In this document: piece after piece, positions 1-5,451 of the stretch | Numbering within the stretch: the first letter of the stretch is position 1 | Layout: each line of letters opens with the position of its first letter | NCBI GenBank assembly: GCA_018399865.1 | Contig: JAGYNL010000047.1 | Location: 1-7,976 of the forward strand | From: Candidatus Bipolaricaulota bacterium | GTDB taxonomy: Bacteria > Bipolaricaulota > Bipolaricaulia > UBA7950 > UBA9294 | DNA length: 7,976 bases | Reading direction: 5' to 3' | Made by a program: the position numbers and the translations under genes | The notes under the pieces: model-generated | Seen by the model: only the letters and a program-made list of their open reading frames with translations | What the model was told of the DNA's origin: nothing | The model's database searches: none

Positions 1-51
1 CCCCCACTAACAGGGCCAGGGCCTGTCGTCCTACCATTAAACGATCTCCCA
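1..51 (-). tRNA. tRNA-Gln(CTG)-like gene, 3' part cut by the window edge
   Basis: Read leftwards from 51, the sequence folds as a tRNA up to about position 53. The acceptor 5' strand is TGGGAGA, followed by T8. The D-stem GTTT/GGAC encloses a D-loop with AA and GGTA (G18G19). The anticodon stem ACAGG/CCTGT is perfect (5 bp) around a 7-base loop CCCTGGC. A 4-base variable loop TAGT follows, with A15 able to pair with T48, and then the T-stem 5' strand GGGGG. The loop register gives anticodon CTG, which reads the glutamine codon CAG. U1 and the AATGGTAGGAC D-arm are also typical of bacterial tRNA-Gln. Two oddities are C at position 33, which is almost always U, and a 12-23 U-G wobble in the D-stem. 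The T-loop, acceptor 3' strand and CCA lie outside the window. A good promoter in front argues that it is expressed, but a decaying copy cannot be excluded. Confidence 0.75.
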
Positions 52-63
52 GTGAATCAATAT

Positions 64-92
64 ATGTTAATGAACACAGCTTTCCCTGTCAA
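64..92 (-). promoter_or_regulatory. Sigma70-type promoter of the tRNA gene
   Basis: On the minus strand a perfect -35 box TTGACA (92-87) is followed by a 17-base spacer and a -10 box TAACAT (69-64, 4 of 6 consensus bases). The expected start of transcription is near 57, about 6 bases before the tRNA 5' end at 51, as usual for a tRNA gene with a short leader. It lies in the 98-base gap after the dinG stop, so the tRNA can be transcribed independently of the upstream operon. No convincing rho-independent terminator for dinG is visible in this gap. Confidence 0.7.
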
Positions 93-149
93 CGTCACTA
101 AGCTAAGTATCAATTAGCATGTAAGAGCCTAGATTCATTTATCGAAGGT

Positions 150-2609
150 CTAACCCTTCCCTCGGACATCAAGCCAATTCTTGGCCTTGAGTATTAGTTG
201 TTCTAGATTCTGTGCTTCCTCAGCAGAAACAGGAAGCGCTGAGGTGAATGATTTGCCATATCCCTGACTAAGGATGCGCTGGTCAGTGATGATAACTATG
301 CCATAGTCACTAGTAGTCCGAATCAAACGTCCTACTCCCTGACGAAGCTTTAGGATAGCTCGTGGGACGGATAGGTTGTAAAAAGGGTCTTTGCCATCTT
401 TAGCCATGTTGTCAGACAAAGCAGAAAACACGGGATCACTAGGAACGGGGAAGGGAAGACGCGTTATGATAAGGATCTCCAGCGTACTACCTGGTAGATC
501 AACTCCTTCCCAGAAGCTGTCCGTGCCAAGTAATACCGACCCTTCATCGCTCTGCCTGAAGCGCTCGATCAGCTTGCTTCGAGGTCCATCAATTCCTTGC
601 GCAAGAACCGTTATACCATCCGACAGCAAGTCACGTACTTCCCGCAACAGTCTATACGAGGTAAACAAAACCAAGGCCTTGTGCCTTACTTCGCTTACAA
701 TACTACTTACACATTCAGCAAGCGCATGGGCGTACTCATCCGCTTCGGTAACTGGCGGCAGGAATTGGGGTATGAATAATTTCATCTCATCACGATAAGA
801 AAAGGGACTTGCAACAATTTTAAATTTAACCTGTTGCGGAGCCGCTGAAAGACCAAGCGATTGTTCTAGATAACTGAAGTTTTCCCCCTGTGACAAAGTA
901 GCCGAGGTAAGAACAAGCGATTTGATACGGGAATAGAGCGAATTATCTAGGAAAGGCACCACCGAAAGTGGCGATAAATGAAGATGTGGTTCGCTTCCCA
1001 TGAATTCATACCAGTGAACGCTGTTTTCATCTGGTGTGGAAAGAAGTTCGTTTAGTACATATACAATCTCCATTGCTTCAACTATCAGTCCGTTTGCTTC
1101 ATGTCCTGACTCTGATTCTTCTGCATCATACGCTAGGCTTTCAATCGACCTAACAAGCTGTTCCAACTGGCTAATAATCTCGCTCATTTGCTCTGCAAAC
1201 AGCGATAAATCAGGCAAACGATCGCGTCCAGGAGAAAGCTTATGCGAAATCGCACCAAAAAGGCGGCTATTAAGTCCGCGCAATGCCTCGATAAGCTCCC
1301 TTGTCTTACGCATCCTTTGGTCCGTCAACGCAAACGGTAGGCTCCCAAGCCAGCCTCCGGTCCGCTTGCCCAGTGGGTGCTCAATGCTACGCAGTAGAGA
1401 ATCAACGCTGTGAATAGAGAGCGAAAGAGTGAACGTGTTTCGCGCCGCGTCTTCAAGAGCGTGCGCTTCATCAATTATTGCAGCTTCGTACTCGCCAAGA
1501 AAGCTCTGAGAGCTTAACTGATCAGCCAGAAGTAGGGGGTGATTAACAACGACCAGGTCAGCTCGGCGCGCGCGTCTTCTCGCAGCAACAGAGAAGCAGT
1601 CATCGTAAAACGGGCATGATTGACCGATACAATGATGAGGATCGTCACAGAGGTCTCGCCATAGTGTCTTTGCATTGGGATCAGTGAGAAACGCGTTATT
1701 CTCCTCTATATCGCCAGTTTGGGTCATGGCCAACCATCGAGCAACCGGCGCCAGAGGCAAAAGAAGATCGCGATCTAAGCCATCCAGCAATTCACCAAGC
1801 ACCATCTGCCATCTCCTCAAACAGATGTAATTGCTTCTACCTTTGAGCAGCGACACATGCGTTGAAGGCGAGATGCGCTGAACAAGGAAGGGAAGATCCT
1901 TGGAGAAGACCTGTTCTTGAAGCTGCTTTGTTCGGGTGGAAATAACAAGACGCGATCCCTTATGCTCACGAAGGTAAATAAGCGCTGGTATGAGGTAGGC
2001 AAAGGTTTTCCCAGTACCTGCCCCCGCCTCTACTACTATCGTGCCGCCTTCCTCTAACGCGCCTAATACATGCTCGGACATCTCCCTTTGTCCTGAGCGC
2101 ACTTCAAATCCTGGCATGTCCCGAGCCAGTAGCCCATCAGGCAAGAATAATTCCTCAAAAGATACATCCCACGGCACATTGGAAAGGCCTGATTCATCAG
2201 GCTTCTGCTCAAGCTTCACCCTAGCAAACGGGATCATTCTGCTTACCAGGTCACCATTTGGGCGTGATAGCATCTTTGAAAGCAGTTCTAGAAGTTCTGG
2301 AGGAAGTCTGAGATACTGCTCGATCAATTTTGAGAAAAGCAAGAAGAATCTCTCTGGACCGTTTTTCTTTTCTACACCGTAGAATCTATACAGACTAGCA
2401 AGCGAATGTCCTGAAAGCGTCGGGTGAATTGTACGTGCCAACAGACCTACATCAAACGTATTATCATCGCCTAGATAGGCTATCTGCGCGGAGCTTTCTA
2501 ATCGCGTATGACCGGGCGGTAAAAGAGACCCATCAACAAACAGAGCCTTCTTTCCATGAGCCTTGACCAACACCTTATCGAGGCCGATACCCTTCCAAGG
2601 AAGATCCAT
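150..2609 (-). CDS. dinG: DinG/XPD-family iron-sulfur DNA helicase with degenerate exonuclease-like N-terminus
   Basis: This is a superfamily 2 ATP-dependent 5'-3' DNA helicase of the DinG group, which in characterised members unwinds forked DNA, D-loops and R-loops during repair. Residues are counted from the upstream TTG at 2639. Visible motifs are Walker A AGAGTGKT (205-212), DEAH (390-393), SAT (579-581), GTDSFWEGVDLPG (705-717) and QGVGRLIR (767-774). The 4Fe-4S cysteines are C273, C337, C342 and C348, with an extra C331. Residues ~25-125 resemble the end of a DnaQ-type exonuclease (AHG...; TFDVGLLARTIHP; LASLYRFYGV), but the DxE motif and the HxxxxD motif are missing, so nuclease activity is unlikely. 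Start: TTG 2639 has AAGGAGG only 1 base away, too close for normal use. ATG 2609 lies 4 bases after the CBS-gene stop and fits coupled reinitiation, so I prefer it, without certainty. It is the last protein gene of the miaB operon. Confidence 0.9.
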   Translation of the reverse strand: MDLPWKGIGLDKVLVKAHGKKALFVDGSLLPPGHTRLESSAQIAYLGDDNTFDVGLLARTIHPTLSGHSLASLYRFYGVEKKNGPERFFLLFSKLIEQYLRLPPELLELLSKMLSRPNGDLVSRMIPFARVKLEQKPDESGLSNVPWDVSFEELFLPDGLLARDMPGFEVRSGQREMSEHVLGALEEGGTIVVEAGAGTGKTFAYLIPALIYLREHKGSRLVISTRTKQLQEQVFSKDLPFLVQRISPSTHVSLLKGRSNYICLRRWQMVLGELLDGLDRDLLLPLAPVARWLAMTQTGDIEENNAFLTDPNAKTLWRDLCDDPHHCIGQSCPFYDDCFSVAARRRARRADLVVVNHPLLLADQLSSQSFLGEYEAAIIDEAHALEDAARNTFTLSLSIHSVDSLLRSIEHPLGKRTGGWLGSLPFALTDQRMRKTRELIEALRGLNSRLFGAISHKLSPGRDRLPDLSLFAEQMSEIISQLEQLVRSIESLAYDAEESESGHEANGLIVEAMEIVYVLNELLSTPDENSVHWYEFMGSEPHLHLSPLSVVPFLDNSLYSRIKSLVLTSATLSQGENFSYLEQSLGLSAAPQQVKFKIVASPFSYRDEMKLFIPQFLPPVTEADEYAHALAECVSSIVSEVRHKALVLFTSYRLLREVRDLLSDGITVLAQGIDGPRSKLIERFRQSDEGSVLLGTDSFWEGVDLPGSTLEILIITRLPFPVPSDPVFSALSDNMAKDGKDPFYNLSVPRAILKLRQGVGRLIRTTSDYGIVIITDQRILSQGYGKSFTSALPVSAEEAQNLEQLILKAKNWLDVRGKG

Positions 2610-2613
2610 CTCA

Positions 2614-3048
2614 TCAAACGAGATGTCGGAGAAGGTCAATCCTCCTTACCTGTCCCACTAAATGGCCTTCCCTATCAACAACTGGAAGGTTTTTGACGTT
2701 CTTACGGATGATGATCTCAGCTGCCTGCAGATCGTCATCATCCTCACCCACCATTATTATGTCACGGCGCATATGTTTCTCGACTGGGTCATCAGAGATC
2801 TGTTCAAGTTTCTTTGAGATCTGGTTCATATCAGGGATGAATGAGGCAGTGTGAAGCATGTCGAAATAACCAGGCAGACAAGCTCTGATGATATCCTTTT
2901 CTGATATGAATCCAATAACCTTATCCTCTTCATCAACGATAGCCATATTCGGAACTCCAGAGCTATCCAGGATAAAGATTAACTCGCGTATTGACGCATC
3001 CTTTTCACACGATGTCAGATCTTTGGTCATGATGTCGCGCACCTTCAT
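2614..3048 (-). CDS. Small protein with a pair of CBS domains
   Basis: The 144-residue soluble protein consists almost entirely of two CBS motifs, a fold that usually binds adenine nucleotides (AMP, ATP, S-adenosylmethionine) and regulates a partner. CBS1 spans about 7-58 (DIMTKDLTSC, then GVPNMAIVD and GFISEKDII). CBS2 spans about 93-144 (MRRDIIMVGEDDDDLQAA, then NLPVVDREGHLVGQVRRIDLL). The aspartates D52 and D138 occupy the position that commonly contacts ribose. A ~30-residue helical-looking insert (59-88, rich in D, Q and K) separates them. There is no attached enzyme or transporter, so it probably acts in trans; the ligand and target cannot be told from sequence. It starts at an ATG with a perfect AGGAGG 8 bases upstream, 15 bases after the kinase stop. 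Its end abuts dinG, and the codons AGG AGG near its end look like a Shine-Dalgarno sequence embedded in the gene. Confidence 0.9.
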   Translation of the reverse strand: MKVRDIMTKDLTSCEKDASIRELIFILDSSGVPNMAIVDEEDKVIGFISEKDIIRACLPGYFDMLHTASFIPDMNQISKKLEQISDDPVEKHMRRDIIMVGEDDDDLQAAEIIIRKNVKNLPVVDREGHLVGQVRRIDLLRHLV

Positions 3049-3056
3049 TCTGGAAG

Positions 3057-3062
3057 CCTCCT
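3057..3062 (-). promoter_or_regulatory. Ribosome binding site of the CBS gene
   Basis: AGGAGG lies 8 bases before the ATG at 3048, in the 15-base gap after the TAA of the kinase gene. Its perfect match and good spacing fix the start of the CBS gene. Confidence 0.8.
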
Positions 3063-3063
3063 G

Positions 3064-4020
3064 TTACAGCTTATTGATGGAAATTGTCTCCATATGCTTG
3101 CCAATCTGGTCGATGTCTGAGCAAATCTTATGACCGCTCTCAGCGCTTGCCACCCCTGCCGCCATGCCGAAGCGAAGCGCATCAGTGAGATTTTCTCCCT
3201 TATCTAACATATACACTATTCCACCCAACAAAGCATCATCTGCACCGACGAAATTCTTGAACTCTGTGGTCTTGGCAGGCGCTGATATTTCCCATATACC
3301 ATCTTTAGTTATTGCAATATCCCCAGTAACCTCGTGGGAGACGATGACCACACCTACGCCTTGGGACACGATTTTCTCTCCAGCATCGATGATCTCGCTT
3401 CGGGTTGTTAGAGGGTGACCGTCAACGGCCGGTGTTACCCTTATATCTGGCTTGACAATATACGGCTTACCAAGCAGGCCACGTGTTAACTCATTCTGTC
3501 CTGCACTGATAACAACCTTCTTGCCCGCCTCTGCCGCCAGCTCAGTCAAATCTCTGTACAAATCTCCGCTAACACCAGGAGGAAGACTACCTGCAAGAAC
3601 AACCCACGTAGCTCGCTTGAGCATCCTCTTGTAGCGGCGTACAAGACGGTCAATCTCTTCCTTCGCCACTTCCGGACCCCGTTCATCGATCATTATAGGT
3701 ACGTACTCGTGCCCTTGTTCCAGGACAACTACGTTTGTGCGCGTCTCTCCCTTTATCCACACGAAGTTTGTCGTGACCCCTTCGTTACGCAGGTCGCGCA
3801 CGACAACATGTCCCACATGACCGCCAACGAAACCCATTGCCACGTTTTCCACTCCTAGGCGCGAAAGGAAAACGCTAGTGTTCACTCCCTTACCCCCGGC
3901 AGATGTACTACTCCTAGCCGCGCGCGTCAAGAACTCATCCTGAATTTCCTTTGCCATCTTCAGCCGATCGACCCAGTAGATCTTGTCGACCGCTGGATTG
4001 GGTGTGACTGTGATGATCAT
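3064..4020 (-). CDS. PfkB-family sugar kinase, FruK/LacC-like, with altered active-site motifs
   Basis: The 318-residue protein has the normal length and plan of the 1-phosphofructokinase/tagatose-6-phosphate kinase branch of the PfkB (ribokinase-like) family, which phosphorylates a sugar phosphate with ATP in the cytoplasm. Family hallmarks are TVTPNPAVDKIYWVD (4-18), AGGKGVNTSVFLSRLG (41-56), the GG/G pair in GFVGGHVG (63-70), GETRTNVVV (91-99) and AGSLPPGVSGDLY (143-155). The C-terminal half is degenerate: GAGD(S) reads GADDA at 259-263 (D262 keeps the place of the catalytic base), KPNxxEL reads KPDIRVT (190-196), SLGxxG reads SHEVTG (228-233), and the usual DTSG turn reads SAGQ (172-175). 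It may still be active with a different substrate, or be a nucleotide- or sugar-sensing pseudokinase; the general product name is safer than fruK. It starts at an ATG overlapping the miaB stop (ATGA), with AAGGAG 4 bases upstream. Confidence 0.85.
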   Translation of the reverse strand: MIITVTPNPAVDKIYWVDRLKMAKEIQDEFLTRAARSSTSAGGKGVNTSVFLSRLGVENVAMGFVGGHVGHVVVRDLRNEGVTTNFVWIKGETRTNVVVLEQGHEYVPIMIDERGPEVAKEEIDRLVRRYKRMLKRATWVVLAGSLPPGVSGDLYRDLTELAAEAGKKVVISAGQNELTRGLLGKPYIVKPDIRVTPAVDGHPLTTRSEIIDAGEKIVSQGVGVVIVSHEVTGDIAITKDGIWEISAPAKTTEFKNFVGADDALLGGIVYMLDKGENLTDALRFGMAAGVASAESGHKICSDIDQIGKHMETISINKL

Positions 4021-5330
4021 TGTGCTCCTTCTGGAACCATTGAATCCACGCGCTTTCCGATCAACACGGCTGTCGTGGCGTCCTCGATGAATACCTGAAC
4101 AAACTCGCCCATCTTCCCCTCCCCCTCAACCACCACAGTACGGTGAGTACCTGTTCGCCCGTAGGGCCTGCCATCATTCGTACTTCCTTCAATAAGAACT
4201 TCTAGTTTCTTTCCAACACAACTTCGGTTCTGTGAAGTGGCAATCTCCCGCTGAAGATCAAGAACTTGATGCAAGCGATCCTTCTTCAATTGTAGAGGCA
4301 CATCGTCGTTTTGAAACGCGCTTCTCGTTTTGGGTCGCGGCGAATACATAGCAACGAAAATTGAACCGAAACTCGCTTGTAGAATCAAGTCCAGCGTATC
4401 CGCAAAGTCACTTTCGGTTTCCCCCGGATAACCAACAATCACATCGGTGGTAATATTGATCTCGGGAACTAGTTTACGAGCAGCCTGCAAGATGGCGAGA
4501 AAATCATCCCGTGAGTAACCGCGGTTCATCTGGGCAAGGATCCTATCGCTCCCCGATTGACAGGCAAGATGTATGTGATTACAGATGTTTTCACGCGAGG
4601 CTATCTGCTCTAACACCTCAAGAGTCATGTCTTTGGGATGGGAACTTATGAAACGAACACGCGGAGTACCTACATCAGCGATCTTGCTCAGTAAGCTGGC
4701 GAAGTTTCCATACTGCGGCTGGTCGGTACCATATGAATCGACATTTTGCCCAAGAAGTAATACTTCGGGATAACCAGCATAGGTTACCTTTTCTACCTCG
4801 CGCAGTATGCGATCCGGATCTCGACTTCTAAGGGGTCCTCGAGCCCTCGGCACAATACAATATGAACAGAAATTAGAGCAACCCTGTGTTATAGTGACCA
4901 TGGCTGTTACTGAGCTGCTTCTTTCGTAAGGCACCTCGTCGATGCTAAGTGGTGGAACAAGGTGAGCCGCTTTGCCCCAATGCGCTTTTTCTACAAGCAG
5001 TGGTAACGAGGCAAGATCACTTGATCCAAAGAGGAAATCAATCGCTTTGAACCTTTTTAGAAGGCTCTCCCCTCTAGCCTGCGCCAAGCATCCTCCCAAA
5101 CCAAGAAGAACTACGCGTTTACGCTTCTCCTCAACCACAGCGCCGATGCGACCGTAGACTTTCTCTTCGGCCTTCTGTCGAACCATACAGGTGTTGAATA
5201 TGACAACGTCCGCATCCGACAGGGAGTCGGTCAGGGTATAACCGTCAGCCTCAAGGACACCCACAATCCCCTCCGATTGATGAACATTCATTTGGCATCC
5301 CCAAGTCTCTACATACAAGCGTTTACTCAT
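4017..5330 (-). CDS. miaB: MiaB, tRNA-2-methylthio-N6-dimethylallyladenosine synthase
   Basis: This radical SAM methylthiotransferase converts i6A37 to ms2i6A37 in tRNAs that read UNN codons. All three family domains are present (residues counted from TTG 5345). The N-terminal UPF0004 domain carries the auxiliary-cluster cysteines C17 (ETWGCQMN), C53 (FNTCMVRQKAE) and C86 (GLGGCLAQ). The radical SAM core carries C156, C160 and C163 (GCSNFCSYCIVP), plus LLLGQNVDSYG (197-206) and QSGSDRIL (263-270). A C-terminal TRAM domain (about 378-433) binds tRNA. LGQNVxSYG and the full-length TRAM favour MiaB over the related MtaB and RimO, although CIVPRARG is a less usual form of CIVPYTRG. Starts at TTG 5345, ATG 5339 and ATG 5330 are possible. 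ATG 5330 (MSKRLYVETWGC) aligns with the N-terminus of known MiaB, and the promoter -10 box overlaps the TTG, which rules it out. It is the first gene of the operon; miaA is not in the window. Confidence 0.93.
   Translation of the reverse strand: MSKRLYVETWGCQMNVHQSEGIVGVLEADGYTLTDSLSDADVVIFNTCMVRQKAEEKVYGRIGAVVEEKRKRVVLLGLGGCLAQARGESLLKRFKAIDFLFGSSDLASLPLLVEKAHWGKAAHLVPPLSIDEVPYERSSSVTAMVTITQGCSNFCSYCIVPRARGPLRSRDPDRILREVEKVTYAGYPEVLLLGQNVDSYGTDQPQYGNFASLLSKIADVGTPRVRFISSHPKDMTLEVLEQIASRENICNHIHLACQSGSDRILAQMNRGYSRDDFLAILQAARKLVPEINITTDVIVGYPGETESDFADTLDLILQASFGSIFVAMYSPRPKTRSAFQNDDVPLQLKKDRLHQVLDLQREIATSQNRSCVGKKLEVLIEGSTNDGRPYGRTGTHRTVVVEGEGKMGEFVQVFIEDATTAVLIGKRVDSMVPEGAQ
4025..4030 (-). 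promoter_or_regulatory. Ribosome binding site of the kinase gene, inside the end of miaB
   Basis: AAGGAG lies 4 bases before the ATG at 4020, within the last codons of miaB. With the 4-base ATGA stop/start overlap it indicates translational coupling between miaB and the kinase gene. Confidence 0.7.
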
Positions 5331-5343
5331 AGCGATCATTGCC

Positions 5344-5372
5344 AATATACCTTATCTCTATGGGCGTATCAA
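5344..5372 (-). promoter_or_regulatory. Strong sigma70-type promoter of the miaB operon
   Basis: On the minus strand TTGATA (5372-5367) and TATATT (5349-5344), each 5 of 6 consensus bases, are separated by exactly 17 bases. Transcription should start around 5339-5335. That leaves no leader before ATG 5339, or about 7 bases before ATG 5330, and no room for a normal ribosome binding site. The four genes miaB, kinase, CBS and dinG are probably transcribed from here. Confidence 0.65.
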
Positions 5373-5411
5373 CGGCGATCAGATTTGCCCCACTAGACTG
5401 GACATTCCTCA

Positions 5412-5441
5412 TTGGGCGGTAGACAGCATATCGCGTATTAT
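5412..5441 (+). promoter_or_regulatory. Candidate promoter of the rightward lpt gene
   Basis: TTGGGC (5412-5417, only TTG matching consensus), an 18-base spacer and TATTAT (5436-5441, 5 of 6) stand just before the gene. A start near 5447-5449 would give a leader of only a few bases to ATG 5452. No Shine-Dalgarno sequence is visible before that ATG, consistent with a very short leader. The weak -35 makes this tentative. Confidence 0.3.
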
Positions 5442-5451
5442 CCATGTGAAA

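Noticed and set aside
1..51. Alternative anticodon register that restores U33 (anticodon GGC, tRNA-Ala)
   Set aside because: Shifting the loop destroys the perfect ACAGG/CCTGT anticodon stem, and the D-arm and U1 fit tRNA-Gln.
102..118. Inverted repeat GCTAA...TTAGC (102-106 and 114-118) as a dinG terminator
   Set aside because: The stem has only five mostly A-T pairs, a 7-base loop and no following T-run on the minus strand.
391..2382. Several plus-strand open frames opposite the helicase gene (391-798, 597-779, 1036-1413, 2041-2382)
   Set aside because: They are antisense to a gene with complete helicase motifs, have no recognisable domains or ribosome binding sites and are rich in Ser, Pro and Arg, as expected of shadow frames.
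5343..5345. TTG as the start codon of miaB
   Set aside because: It overlaps the -10 box of the predicted promoter, so it would not be in the transcript, and the family N-terminus fits ATG 5330.
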